Positions 8,474-17,473 of a DNA stretch of 64,000 bases are shown here, in pieces. Source of the DNA: Ferruginibacter sp. Lineage in GTDB: Bacteria > Bacteroidota > Bacteroidia > Chitinophagales > Chitinophagaceae. The first letter of the stretch is position 1; each line of letters opens with the position of its first letter. The notes under the pieces were generated by a model. It worked only from the letters and a program-made list of their open reading frames with translations. It was not told where the DNA came from and ran no database searches. A program made the position numbers and the translations under genes. The stretch lies in contig JAHBTP010000002.1 in NCBI GenBank assembly GCA_019638485.1, positions 186,001 through 250,000 on the forward strand. Direction: 5' to 3'.

Positions 8474-9052
8474 TTGGAAACGACAGCGCAATTGTTGAAG
8501 GCTTTTTTGGGTGGCAACGAATCTGCCTTCAAAGTGCTTGTTGAAGAAAATGAAGATCTTATTTATAATGTGGTGCTTTCAATAGTAAAAAATGAGGCAG
8601 ATGCTGCAGATGTAACTCAGGATGTTTTTGTAAAAGTATTTCAGAAGGCAACATCTTTTCGAGGTGAGTCACAAGCAAGTACATGGTTATATCGAATTGC
8701 AGTAAATACGGCTTTAGATTTTAACAAACGTAAAAGGAACCATCATCTGCTTTCATTTGCAAATGATCTTCTTTTTAGGTACCGCCGCTCTTCCGTATCG
8801 TTTAACCACCCCGGTGTGTTATTAGAAAATAAAGATAATGCACATGCGTTGTTTGATGCTTTAGATAAACTTCCGGGAAAACAACAGGCCGCGTTTGTTT
8901 TGTTTTATATGGAAGGGAAGAGTCAACGAGAGGTTGCAGAAATTCTTGGATTATCGGTAAATGCTGTGGAGTCGTTGATGTCAAGAGCAAAACAGAAATT
9001 ACAAAAGATATTATTTAATTATTATAACCGTCAAAAAAATGAAAATGATTAA
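8474..9052 (+). CDS. ECF-subfamily RNA polymerase sigma-70 factor
   Basis: The 192-residue protein has sigma region 2 (AFKVLVEENEDLIYNVVLSIV, then DAADVTQDVFVKVFQ and STWLYRIAVNTALDFNKR) and region 4 (LDKLPGKQQAAFVLFYMEG, then SQREVAEILGLSVNAVESLMSRAKQKL). It directs RNA polymerase to a dedicated promoter set. The only usable in-frame start is TTG at 8474, since a stop codon lies just upstream in frame. A purine-rich AAAAGGA (8452-8458) is better placed for an out-of-frame ATG at 8467 that encodes 25 codons. The stop overlaps the next gene by 14 bases. Confidence 0.9.
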   Translation: METTAQLLKAFLGGNESAFKVLVEENEDLIYNVVLSIVKNEADAADVTQDVFVKVFQKATSFRGESQASTWLYRIAVNTALDFNKRKRNHHLLSFANDLLFRYRRSSVSFNHPGVLLENKDNAHALFDALDKLPGKQQAAFVLFYMEGKSQREVAEILGLSVNAVESLMSRAKQKLQKILFNYYNRQKNEND

Positions 9053-9350
9053 ACCAAATATTCTTGATGACATTGTTAAGACAGCTCAATCGGTTAAAAA
9101 GGTAAAGGCGCCGGCAAATATGTATGCAAGCGTAATGGCTGCGATAGAAAGAAAAAAGCACGAGTCTATTTGGGATAAGACAGCTTCGTTCGTTCTACGT
9201 CCGGCACTTATTGTGCCTGGATTAATCATTGTTATTTTACTTAACGTTTGGATGATTACTGCAAAGGATAGTAAATCGGTGAATTTTGCCGTGGAAGATT
9301 ATACTTCGGCTACCTATGTTGTGCTAAATAATGAAAATGTATTACCATGA
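9039..9350 (+). CDS. Small single-span membrane protein, probable anti-sigma factor
   Basis: The 103-residue protein has a cytoplasmic N-terminal part (~60 residues, helical, charged), one transmembrane helix (ALIVPGLIIVILLNVWMI, about 64-82) and a short periplasmic tail. Neither a zinc-binding HxxxCxxC motif nor another anti-sigma signature is present. The assignment rests on its position: it overlaps the ECF sigma gene by 14 bases and the next gene by 4, the normal arrangement of a sigma/anti-sigma pair. The periplasmic tail is only about 20 residues, so sensing may rely on the CpxP-like partner encoded next. Confidence 0.6.
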   Translation: MKMIKPNILDDIVKTAQSVKKVKAPANMYASVMAAIERKKHESIWDKTASFVLRPALIVPGLIIVILLNVWMITAKDSKSVNFAVEDYTSATYVVLNNENVLP

Positions 9351-9796
9351 ATAGAAGTAAAGGACTTTTGCTAATTATTATTTTATTACTGCTGTCAAAT
9401 GTGGTGGCATGGTATCTTGTTTTTTCAAAAAATAATTCAGGCCATAATGACCATCAGGCGGCATTTCGCTCTTTCTTACAGAAGGAGGTTAAGTTTTCTG
9501 CCGATCAGTTAAAATCATTTGATAAGCTCGTTAAAGGAAGAGATGAAACAATGTTGGGGGTGCGAAAAACATTTCGTGAGGTGCGCCGAAAACAATCCAG
9601 GTTACTGTTAACCGATAATTTTAGTGATTCTGTAATCAGAAGTCAGGCATATAACAATGCTGAAGTGCAGCAACAAATGGAAATTAATTATTGGAATTAT
9701 TTTAAATCCGTTAGAGCTTTATGTACTGCCGACCAGTTAGCGGTATTTGATTCGGGATGGATAAATATGATGTCTGCTAAACGAAAGAAGAAATAA
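9347..9796 (+). CDS. CpxP/Spy-like periplasmic protein (heavy-metal sensor-like)
   Basis: The 149-residue protein has an N-terminal membrane anchor (residues 6-27) and a helical periplasmic domain of the LTxxQ type. Visible marks are FSADQLKSFDKLVKGRDETM, FREVRRKQSRLL and a second repeat-like CTADQLAVFDSGW. Spy/CpxP/CnrX-like proteins are periplasmic chaperones or metal and stress sensors. The ATG overlaps the preceding membrane-protein gene in an ATGA, so it is the last gene of the sigma operon. A signal-sensing role for the ECF system is inferred from this coupling. Confidence 0.7.
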   Translation: MNRSKGLLLIIILLLLSNVVAWYLVFSKNNSGHNDHQAAFRSFLQKEVKFSADQLKSFDKLVKGRDETMLGVRKTFREVRRKQSRLLLTDNFSDSVIRSQAYNNAEVQQQMEINYWNYFKSVRALCTADQLAVFDSGWINMMSAKRKKK

Positions 9797-9798
9797 CA

Positions 9799-10449
9799 CT
9801 ACTCATTATTATTTAATACAGCATCTATTCGTTGCCGTAATGTTTCTTCGTCAGTATAGCCTCTCGCTACCATATAAAACTTCAACTCTCCTGTTTGAAT
9901 AAATACTGCGGGGAATCCTGTAACTTGTAGTTGTTGAACCATTGAAAACTCCTGTCGGGCTAACTGCTCATATTCGGAGCTGTGCAGCTTATTATAGAAA
10001 TCTTCAGGTTTAATTTTATATTTTTCAATCAGATGGCGATAGGCCTCATCATCCGTTAAATCTCTTCCTTCATAATGCAAGGCATATTGTAAATCACCCG
10101 CAATTGAAATGGATTGATTGGGAAAGTACGCCTTGAAAGCGCATAGTGCTATTGCGGGTTTTAGAGAATCAGGATACCAATCACTTTTTTCAGGATTGAA
10201 AATATGCCAAAGATAATCTTGTCCAAATTTTACTCCGGTTAATTTTTCAACTTCCTTATATGCTTCGCTAATGTATTGTGCTGTTGCTTTAATGTGAACA
10301 GGATTAACAGGAAGAATCATTCCTCCACTGAGCGCCTCTGATTCCAGAACAGGAGCATAATCATTTGCTATCTTTTTTATAACGCTACTAAATCCATAGC
10401 ACCAACCGCACCATGCATCATAACAGTAAATGAGTTGAGGATATTTCAT
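9799..10449 (-). CDS. DsbA-family oxidoreductase (FrnE-like)
   Basis: The 216-residue protein has a thioredoxin fold with the redox motif CGWC (Cys14 and Cys17 in YDAWCGWCYGF), a central helical insert, and the cis-Pro loop VTGFPAVFI. It lacks a signal peptide, which points to a cytoplasmic FrnE/2-hydroxychromene isomerase-like member rather than periplasmic DsbA. The YCYDxWCGWCYGF start is characteristic of that subgroup. The exact substrate is unknown. The gene converges on the CpxP-like gene with only two bases between stop codons, and is preceded by polA 46 bases upstream on the same strand. Confidence 0.85.
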   Translation of the reverse strand: MKYPQLIYCYDAWCGWCYGFSSVIKKIANDYAPVLESEALSGGMILPVNPVHIKATAQYISEAYKEVEKLTGVKFGQDYLWHIFNPEKSDWYPDSLKPAIALCAFKAYFPNQSISIAGDLQYALHYEGRDLTDDEAYRHLIEKYKIKPEDFYNKLHSSEYEQLARQEFSMVQQLQVTGFPAVFIQTGELKFYMVARGYTDEETLRQRIDAVLNNNE

Positions 10450-10495
10450 TTATCTAAAGTTCGCAAAAAAGTATTATGTTCAGTTCAACAGGTTG

Positions 10496-13309
10496 TTAAT
10501 GTGCTTCCAGCCAGTTGCTGCCTACTCCAATTTCAGCAATTACCGGTACATTATTGGGAAGTTGAAGTGCATTTTGCATACAATCAAGTATAAGTGGCTT
10601 TATTGTTTCAATCTCTTTTCGATGAACATCAAAAACCAATTCATCGTGCACTTGCAATAACATTTTGCTCTTGTATTGATGTGCCTTTAATTCTTTATGG
10701 ATTAAAATCATGGCCAGTTTTATCATATCGGCAGCAGAACCCTGAATAGGAGAGTTAATCGCATTGCGTTCTGCAAAGCCTCTTACTGTAAAGTTTGCAC
10801 TGTTGATATCTGTAAGCCATCTTTTCCTTCCCATTAGCGTCTTAACGTATCCGTTAGTTTTGCAATACGCAATGGTGTCATCCATATATTGTTGAATTTT
10901 TGGAAACTTCTTTTTGTAGTTATCTATAATTTCTTTTGCCTCACCACGGCTTATTTTTAAATTTTCTGATAAACCAAATGCGCTTTGTCCATAGATGATT
11001 CCGAAGTTTACACTCTTGGCTTTATAACGCATCTCTTTTGAAACATCTGCCTCTGCAGTATTGAAAATAAGTGCTGCTGTAGCGGTGTGAATATCTTTTC
11101 CTTCACTAAATGCCTTTATCATATTTTCATCTCCACTTATGGCAGCTACGATTCTTAATTCAATTTGTGAATAGTCTGCTGATAATAATACGTAGTCTTC
11201 ATTGCGCGGAATAAACGCTTTTCTTATTTCTCTGCCTCTTTCCGTACGCACAGGAATATTCTGTAAGTTGGGATTGCTACTGGCCAGTCTTCCCGTAACC
11301 ACACTGGCCTGGGAATAACTAGTGTGTATGCGCCCGGTATCTAAATGAATTAATTCCGGCAATGCATCTACATAGGTAGATTTTAACTTGCTTAATTCAC
11401 GATAGCTTAAAATGTCTTCAGCAATAGTATGCTTCTCGGCAAGTTTCAACAAAATATCCTCGCCAGTGGCATATTGGCCGGTCTTTGTTTTCTTTGCGTT
11501 TTCATCTAATTTAAGTTTTTCAAATAATATCTCTCCTAATTGTTTTGGAGAGGCAATATTGAAAGGAGTGCCTGCTAATGTATAAATATTCTTTTCAAAT
11601 TTTTCGGCTTCTGCTTTTAACTTTTTTCCATACGCTGTAAGAAAATTCTTATCAATTCTAATACCCTCAAATTCCATATCTGCCAAAACCTTCACTAATG
11701 GATTTTCTATTTCATAAAACACTTTTTCTACATCTTTAGAGCTGAGCAGAGGTAAAAGAGCAGCTTTAAGTTGAAGAGTAACATCGGCATCTTCCACAGC
11801 ATATTCCTTAATTATATCTATTTCAACATCCCGCATATTACCTTGTCCCTTTCCTTTTTTCCCAATCAATTCTTCAATGGGTACAGGTTGATAGCCAAGG
11901 TATATTTCGCTCAGCAAATCCATGCTGCGTCTCCCTTCGGGTTCAATTACGTAATGGGCAAGCATAGTGTCAAATAACCGTATATCCCAATCAATGCCAT
12001 AATGTTTTAAAACAAGTAAATCAAATTTTACATTATGGCCTATCCATGTTTTGCCTTTTGCATAAAATAGCGATTTTAGTTGTTCAATAATTTTATGTGT
12101 GGCTCTTTTATCGGAAGGGCACGGAATATAATAACCAGTATGCTTTTCTGCCGAGAAGCTGATGCCTACTAATTGTGATGTATTCGGGTCGAGGCCGGTC
12201 GTTTCTGTATCAAAGCAAATTTCATTATGTTCATTGAGGTCTTTAATCATCTCTTCAATGGCCTCATGAGTATTGGCTATTATATATTTATGCGGCGTGT
12301 TATTAATATTTCTTCCATTAGGAAGAGATGCGCTTGCTTCTTTGTAAATGTTTTTTGTTATCGGATTTTCTTGTGCAGAATGACCAAATAAATTTAATTG
12401 AGAGGTCTCTTTTGAAGTAGTGACAGGTAAGATTACTTCTTCACCAAGTATTCGTTTGCCCAATGTCTTAAACTCCAGCTCAGTCATAATTTCCATCAAA
12501 CGGTCATGGTTAGCCGCATTTAGCTGAAAATCTTTTTCATGAAAAATAACAGGTATGTCTGTTAAAATAGTGGCTAGTTTTTTGCTTAGTAGGGCCAGCT
12601 CTTTTCCATTACGTACTTTTTCACCCAACGCACCCTTAATATTGTTGGCGTTAGCCAGGATGTTTTCCATACTGCCAAATTCTTTAATGAGCTTTGCAGC
12701 AGTTTTTTCACCAATACCCGGAATTCCCGGAATATTATCTGCAGAGTCACCCATCAAACCTAATAAGTCAACAACCTGATCTATCTTTTCAATTCCCCAT
12801 TTTTCACACACCTCCTTAGGTCCTAATATTTCTACGGCACCACCCTGATATCCGGGTTTGTAAATTTTTACATTATCAGAAACCAATTGTCCATAATCTT
12901 TATCCGGAGTAACCATAAAGACTTCATAACCCTGTTGGTCGGCTTGTTTTGCTAACGCTCCAATGATATCATCTGCTTCGTATCCGGGTAATTCAATTAC
13001 CGGAATATTAAATGCTTCAATAATTTTCTTTATATCCGGAATTGCAGATATCAAATCCTCAGGAGCTTCTTGCCTGTTGGCTTTGTAATCGGCAAATTCG
13101 GTATGTCGTTCAGTGGGTTCAGGGGTGTCAAAACAAACTGCAATATGAGTAGGTTTTTGGTTATTCAACAGGTCGAGTAAGGTATTGGTAAATCCAAACT
13201 GGGCATTGGTATTTTTGCCAGCTCTTGTTTTTCTGGGATTGCGTAATAGTGCATAGTATGCCCTGAAAATTAATGCCATCGCATCAAGCAGAAAGAGTTT
13301 CTTTTGCAT
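10496..13309 (-). CDS. polA: DNA polymerase I
   Basis: The ~937-residue protein has all three classical domains. A 5'-3' flap nuclease is at the N-terminus (FRAYYALLRNP, GYEADDIIGALA, GDSADNIPGIPGIGEKTA). An intact 3'-5' exonuclease follows (FDTETTG at about 367, IGHNVKFDLL, and YAVEDADVTLQL). The family A polymerase has motif A DYSQIELR at about 710, motif B RYKAKSVNFGIIYGQSAFG, and motif C QVHDELVFD at about 888. It functions in Okazaki-fragment processing and repair synthesis. The start MQKKLFLLDAMALIF is preferred to an in-frame codon six residues upstream, because it matches the normal N-terminus. Confidence 0.97.
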   Translation of the reverse strand: MQKKLFLLDAMALIFRAYYALLRNPRKTRAGKNTNAQFGFTNTLLDLLNNQKPTHIAVCFDTPEPTERHTEFADYKANRQEAPEDLISAIPDIKKIIEAFNIPVIELPGYEADDIIGALAKQADQQGYEVFMVTPDKDYGQLVSDNVKIYKPGYQGGAVEILGPKEVCEKWGIEKIDQVVDLLGLMGDSADNIPGIPGIGEKTAAKLIKEFGSMENILANANNIKGALGEKVRNGKELALLSKKLATILTDIPVIFHEKDFQLNAANHDRLMEIMTELEFKTLGKRILGEEVILPVTTSKETSQLNLFGHSAQENPITKNIYKEASASLPNGRNINNTPHKYIIANTHEAIEEMIKDLNEHNEICFDTETTGLDPNTSQLVGISFSAEKHTGYYIPCPSDKRATHKIIEQLKSLFYAKGKTWIGHNVKFDLLVLKHYGIDWDIRLFDTMLAHYVIEPEGRRSMDLLSEIYLGYQPVPIEELIGKKGKGQGNMRDVEIDIIKEYAVEDADVTLQLKAALLPLLSSKDVEKVFYEIENPLVKVLADMEFEGIRIDKNFLTAYGKKLKAEAEKFEKNIYTLAGTPFNIASPKQLGEILFEKLKLDENAKKTKTGQYATGEDILLKLAEKHTIAEDILSYRELSKLKSTYVDALPELIHLDTGRIHTSYSQASVVTGRLASSNPNLQNIPVRTERGREIRKAFIPRNEDYVLLSADYSQIELRIVAAISGDENMIKAFSEGKDIHTATAALIFNTAEADVSKEMRYKAKSVNFGIIYGQSAFGLSENLKISRGEAKEIIDNYKKKFPKIQQYMDDTIAYCKTNGYVKTLMGRKRWLTDINSANFTVRGFAERNAINSPIQGSAADMIKLAMILIHKELKAHQYKSKMLLQVHDELVFDVHRKEIETIKPLILDCMQNALQLPNNVPVIAEIGVGSNWLEAH

Positions 13310-13487
13310 AGTGTAAATGTAGTACAATTAGATGCTTCCATTTCTTCCTGTTGTAAATAATTGAAGTGAAGGATTATACATGTTCCTGCGCATTTTTAAA
13401 ATATAAAAAACATTCTTTTTCCTTTCTTCTCCGGTGGCTTGTTGGCTGTTTTTTGTAAAACTTTAAGGAAGTAGTATATTAAATTGA

Positions 13488-13495
13488 TAAATTTG
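13488..13495 (+). promoter_or_regulatory. -7 box upstream of acetyl-CoA synthetase
   Basis: TAAATTTG matches TAnnTTTG and lies 19 bases before the ATG at 13515. No TTG at the standard -33 distance is visible. Confidence 0.45.
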
Positions 13496-13514
13496 AAACA
13501 CTAAAAATAATTAT

Positions 13515-15428
13515 ATGCCTCAACCGTATAAAATCAATTCAATTGAAGAGTATTATGCAGCATACAATAAAAGTGTTCAAGACCCGGAGGGGTTTTGGGA
13601 TGATATAGCCGGTTACTTTTTATGGAAAAAAAAATATGATCAGGTACTCGAATGGAATTTTGAAGAACCACATATTTCGTTTTTTAAAAACGGGAAATTG
13701 AATATTACAGAAAATTGTCTTGATCGCCATCTTGGTACGCTGGGTAATAAACCTGCATTAATATGGGAACCGAATGATCCTGAAGAACATCATCGGGTAT
13801 TAACTTATCGTGATTTGCATAATAAGGTAATGCAATTTTGCCATGTGCTGGCTAATAATGGAGTGAAGAAAGGAGATCGGGTTTGTATTTATATGGGTAT
13901 GGTTCCTGAGTTAGCCATCGCTATTTTAGCATGTGCTCGTATTGGCGCCATTCATTCAGTAATTTTTGGTGGATTCAGTGCGCAAAGTATCGCAGATAGA
14001 TTAATAGATACACATTCTGAATGTGTGATTACTTGTGATGGAGCGTTTAGAGGAAATAAGGAAGTTCCGCTTAAGGCTATGGTAGATGATGCCTTAATAG
14101 GCTGCAAGTTTGTGAAGCGCGTAATTGTGCTTACCCGCACACGTACTCCTGTGTCTATGATAAAAGGACGCGATGTATGGTGGGAAGATGAAATAAAGAA
14201 GGTTGAGTCAAACGGGCAACGCGATTTTCCTGCTGAAATTATGGATTCTGAAGATCCGTTATTTATACTTTATACTTCAGGCAGTACCGGAAAGCCCAAA
14301 GGTGTTGTGCATACTACAGCAGGCTTTATGGTGTGGACTGCATATACTTTTGCAAATGTATTTCAATACTCAGGAGATGATATTTATTTCTGTACTGCTG
14401 ATATTGGTTGGATAACAGGGCACAGTTATATAGTGTATGGTCCGTTAGCGAATGGTGCCACCAGTTTAATGTTTGAAGGAATTCCGACGTGGCCTGATGC
14501 AGGAAGATTTTGGGATATTGTAGATAAGTATAGGGTGAATATAATTTATACTGCACCTACTGCAATCCGTTCACTAATGAGCTATGGCTTAGGCCCAATT
14601 CAAGGTCACCGTCTTGATTCATTAAAGGTGTTGGGCTCGGTTGGTGAACCTATAAATGAAGAAGCATGGCATTGGTATAATGAAAATATTGGAAAGAAAC
14701 GTTGCCCAATTGTAGATACTTGGTGGCAAACAGAAACCTCGGGAATTATGATATCTACTTTGGCAGGGATAACCCCGGCTATACCATCATACGCAACGCT
14801 CCCATTACCTGGCGTACAACCTATACTTGTTGATGATCACGGAAAGGAGATTTTGGAAAATGAAGTTACCGGTAATCTGTGCATGAAATTTCCCTGGCCG
14901 GGAATGATTCGCACTACCTATGGAGATCATGAGCGTTGCCGCAAGACATATTTTACCACTTTCCCCAAAATGTATTTTTCAGGAGATGGAGCTTTCCGCG
15001 ATGCAAAGGGAAATTATCGGATTACCGGAAGAGTAGATGATGTGTTAAATGTAAGTGGACACCGCATTGGAACAGCCGAACTGGAAAATGCAATTAATAT
15101 GCATACAGGAGTTATAGAAAGTGCTATAGTGGGCTATCCACATGATGTAAAAGGACAAGGTGTATATGCATTTGTAATTTTTGAAGGTAGCAAAGAAGAT
15201 ATGAACATGGTACGAAAAGATATTTTGGAAACAGTAACACGTACTATCGGCGCTATAGCTAAACCGGATAAAATTCAATTTGTAAATAATTTACCTAAAA
15301 CACGTAGTGGTAAAATTATGCGTCGTATTCTTCGAAAAATTGCTGAAGGAGAAATGCATGCAATAGGCGATACCACTTCATTACTTGATCCAGCGGTTGT
15401 AACAGAAATAATAAAGGGGAAAGTATAA
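13515..15428 (+). CDS. acsA: Acetyl-CoA synthetase (AMP-forming)
   Basis: The 637-residue protein is a full-length member of the ANL superfamily. Visible are the N-terminal ACAS motif (YYAAYNKSVQDPEGFWDDIA), P-loop A3 TSGSTGKPKGVVHTT (about 253-268), the WWQTETSG core motif, the hinge YRITGRVDDVLNVSGHRIGTAELE, and the C-terminal PKTRSGKIMRRILRK. Lys600 in that last block is the residue that is catalytic and usually acetylation-regulated. It makes acetyl-CoA from acetate, ATP and CoA. Three small genes follow closely on the same strand. Confidence 0.96.
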   Translation: MPQPYKINSIEEYYAAYNKSVQDPEGFWDDIAGYFLWKKKYDQVLEWNFEEPHISFFKNGKLNITENCLDRHLGTLGNKPALIWEPNDPEEHHRVLTYRDLHNKVMQFCHVLANNGVKKGDRVCIYMGMVPELAIAILACARIGAIHSVIFGGFSAQSIADRLIDTHSECVITCDGAFRGNKEVPLKAMVDDALIGCKFVKRVIVLTRTRTPVSMIKGRDVWWEDEIKKVESNGQRDFPAEIMDSEDPLFILYTSGSTGKPKGVVHTTAGFMVWTAYTFANVFQYSGDDIYFCTADIGWITGHSYIVYGPLANGATSLMFEGIPTWPDAGRFWDIVDKYRVNIIYTAPTAIRSLMSYGLGPIQGHRLDSLKVLGSVGEPINEEAWHWYNENIGKKRCPIVDTWWQTETSGIMISTLAGITPAIPSYATLPLPGVQPILVDDHGKEILENEVTGNLCMKFPWPGMIRTTYGDHERCRKTYFTTFPKMYFSGDGAFRDAKGNYRITGRVDDVLNVSGHRIGTAELENAINMHTGVIESAIVGYPHDVKGQGVYAFVIFEGSKEDMNMVRKDILETVTRTIGAIAKPDKIQFVNNLPKTRSGKIMRRILRKIAEGEMHAIGDTTSLLDPAVVTEIIKGKV

Positions 15429-15443
15429 CCTAAATAAAGCACC

Positions 15444-15917
15444 ATGGGAAAGAAAGCAGATAACCCCGGTGTATTTGTTCCACCCCCAACTTTTTTTATT
15501 GGGGTGTATTGCTTAGGCTACTTACTTCAACGATGGTTCCCAATAAAAGAAACCTTTTTTGATTATTCTATAGTTAAGATAATCGGTATAATTCTTTGTA
15601 TTATAGCTATGGTATTTGGCACACTGGCTCTGTTGAAGTTTCTTGTTACTAAAAATACGGTTGTTACACATTGGCCGGCAAATTCATTGCAAACGTCAGG
15701 CATCTATTCTGTTTCGCGAAACCCAATGTATTTTGGCCTGCTATTGTTCTATATGGGGTTTACATTTTTCACTGGAAGTTGGTGGAATGTTATTTTGTTG
15801 CCTCTACCTATCATACTGGTTCAATTATTGGTTATTCGAAAAGAAGAAGAGTATCTTGAACGGAAGTTTGGGAAAGCATATTTAGATTATAAAGGGAAGG
15901 TTAGGCGGTGGATCTAA
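15444..15917 (+). CDS. Isoprenylcysteine methyltransferase-like (ICMT/PEMT-type) integral membrane protein
   Basis: The 157-residue protein has about four transmembrane helices and the family's C-terminal signature: SRNPMYFGLLLFYMG, then a conserved RKEEEYLERKFGKAYLDYKGKVRRWI. The NPMY and EEEYLERKFG motifs are shared by ICMT, PEMT and NnrU-related methyltransferases that use SAM. Bacterial members methylate poorly defined lipids or small molecules, and no substrate can be read here. It starts 15 bases after acsA and is probably in the same transcript. Confidence 0.8.
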   Translation: MGKKADNPGVFVPPPTFFIGVYCLGYLLQRWFPIKETFFDYSIVKIIGIILCIIAMVFGTLALLKFLVTKNTVVTHWPANSLQTSGIYSVSRNPMYFGLLLFYMGFTFFTGSWWNVILLPLPIILVQLLVIRKEEEYLERKFGKAYLDYKGKVRRWI

Positions 15918-15934
15918 CATAAAATATAGAATTA

Positions 15935-16405
15935 ATGCCAAATGAAATTGAGAGAAAATTTTTAGTAAACCACCAACTTTGGAATGAATTAAAGAAACCC
16001 CAGGGAAGTTGGTATCGTCAGGGATACTTAGTGGTTGAGCCAAAGCAGGTGATTAGAGTTAGACAAGTTCTCGCTAAAGGGTTTATTACAATTAAAGGAT
16101 CTGCCGTAGGTATCATACGGGCAGAATACGAATATGAAATCCCTTTTGATGAGGCTGGCGAACTAATAGATCAGTTTGCTCATTCAATAATAAGTAAGAC
16201 ACGGTATAAAATTAATGAGCACGGAAAACTTTGGGAAATAGATGTGTTTGATGGAGATAATGAAGGGTTAATTATTGCGGAAATTGAATTAGTTAGTGAG
16301 CATGAAAGCTTTGTTAAACCGGAATGGTTGGCTGATGAAGTAACCAAAGAGGAGAAGTATTATAATTATATGTTGGCTGCTAATCCGTTTAATTCATGGA
16401 AGTGA
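15935..16405 (+). CDS. CYTH-domain protein (triphosphate tunnel metalloenzyme)
   Basis: The 156-residue protein opens with the diagnostic motif EIERKFLV (residues 4-11), followed by alternating charged strands (VIRVRQVLAKGFITIKG, YEYEIPFDEA, WEIDVFDGDNEGLIIAEIEL) that line the tunnel of CYTH/TTM proteins. Short bacterial members usually hydrolyse inorganic triphosphate or nucleoside triphosphates, and some are class IV adenylate cyclases. The length and absence of extra domains favour a triphosphatase. It lies 17 bases after the ICMT-like gene. Confidence 0.88.
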   Translation: MPNEIERKFLVNHQLWNELKKPQGSWYRQGYLVVEPKQVIRVRQVLAKGFITIKGSAVGIIRAEYEYEIPFDEAGELIDQFAHSIISKTRYKINEHGKLWEIDVFDGDNEGLIIAEIELVSEHESFVKPEWLADEVTKEEKYYNYMLAANPFNSWK

Positions 16406-16504
16406 TATTTTTCTCCAAATGCTTTACTGGGGCATACCTTTGGCATTAAAGTTGACGGCTTATAATGTAGGGTTTCAATATTGTTTAATTTAATTGATAG
16501 ATTT

Positions 16505-17002
16505 ATGACAAACGATTTTATTGATAGTGTGCTTCAACAGTTATTGCATTATAAAGAACTGGGAGAAAAGACATTTGCACAGCTTAATGATAAGCAATTA
16601 TTGTGGCAATACAACGAGGAAAGTAATAGTGTAGGCATATTGGTAAAGCATTTGTGGGGAAATATGTTATCGAGGTGGACAGATTTTTTTACAACGGATG
16701 GTGAAAAGGAGTGGCGCAAGAGAGATGCAGAATTCGAAAATGATATTAAGAGCAGAGAGGAGTTGATGCAAAAATGGACAGCAGGTTGGATGTGTTTACT
16801 TAATGCTGTAAAATCTTTAAGGGTAGAAGACTTGTCGAAACCATTGGCAATACGCGGAAAGGCATTAACAGTTACAGATGCATTGATAAGACAATTGGCA
16901 CATACTGCTTATCATGTTGGACAGATTGTTTATCTGGGAAAAATGCAGCTTGGTGAGAAATGGGAAACATTATCAATCCCGGCTAAAAAACATCAGCATT
17001 AA
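16505..17002 (+). CDS. DinB/DUF1572-family protein
   Basis: The 165-residue protein starts MTNDFIDSVLQQLLHYKELG and has the four-helix DinB-like pattern with three candidate metal-binding histidines: VGILVKHLWGNM near the middle and LAHTAYHVGQIVYLGK at the C-terminus. This matches DUF1572. DinB-like proteins include bacillithiol- and mycothiol-dependent S-transferases, but no function is assigned for this subgroup. The in-frame TTG eight codons upstream is less likely than the ATG at 16505. It is followed after 38 bases by a universal stress protein gene. Confidence 0.78.
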   Translation: MTNDFIDSVLQQLLHYKELGEKTFAQLNDKQLLWQYNEESNSVGILVKHLWGNMLSRWTDFFTTDGEKEWRKRDAEFENDIKSREELMQKWTAGWMCLLNAVKSLRVEDLSKPLAIRGKALTVTDALIRQLAHTAYHVGQIVYLGKMQLGEKWETLSIPAKKHQH

Positions 17003-17040
17003 TTTAAGAGTGTTTCTCTCTTTCTAAAAGATAAAACAAA

Positions 17041-17466
17041 ATGACAAAGAAGATTTTAATAGCTGTTGATCATGGCCCAATGTCTGAAACTGTTGCTCAG
17101 TATGGCTTTCAGCTGGGAAATCAACTTGGTGCAGAAATGGCTCTGGTAAGTGTTGTAGATACTGAATATTTAATGACAGACGGTGGTATAACCACCGGAG
17201 AAATGATTGAAATGATGAAAAATGATTTTGTGTTAAAGCAAAAGACATTAGTAGAAAAGGTATTTGGAGAAAAGAGGGTGGATTCGTTTATTGAAGAGGG
17301 AAAACCTTTTTTAAAAATTCTGCAAAAAGCACAGGAGTGGGAAAGCGAAATGATTATTTTAGGAACTCATGGTAGAAAGGGGTTGTCACACCTGTTAATG
17401 GGAAGTGTGGCTGAAAAAGTAGTTCGGCATGCCCACATACCATTGGTAATCATTCCTGTTAAATAA
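17041..17466 (+). CDS. Universal stress protein (UspA family)
   Basis: The 141-residue protein is a single Usp domain: strand KKILIAVDHGPMSETV at the start, a variable centre, then the nucleotide-binding signature MIILGTHGRKGLSHLLMGSVAEKVVRHAHIPLVIIPV. The G-x2-G-x9-G-S loop is complete, so this is likely an ATP-binding type. It probably acts in the cytoplasm under growth arrest or stress. It is separated from the deaminase gene by 7 bases. Confidence 0.93.
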   Translation: MTKKILIAVDHGPMSETVAQYGFQLGNQLGAEMALVSVVDTEYLMTDGGITTGEMIEMMKNDFVLKQKTLVEKVFGEKRVDSFIEEGKPFLKILQKAQEWESEMIILGTHGRKGLSHLLMGSVAEKVVRHAHIPLVIIPVK

Positions 17467-17473
17467 GGAAAGA

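Noticed and set aside
8467..8541. 25-codon frame at ATG 8467 as a real leader-peptide gene
   Set aside because: It is translated from sigma-factor coding DNA in another frame, and its residues look random. Kept only as a note on initiation.
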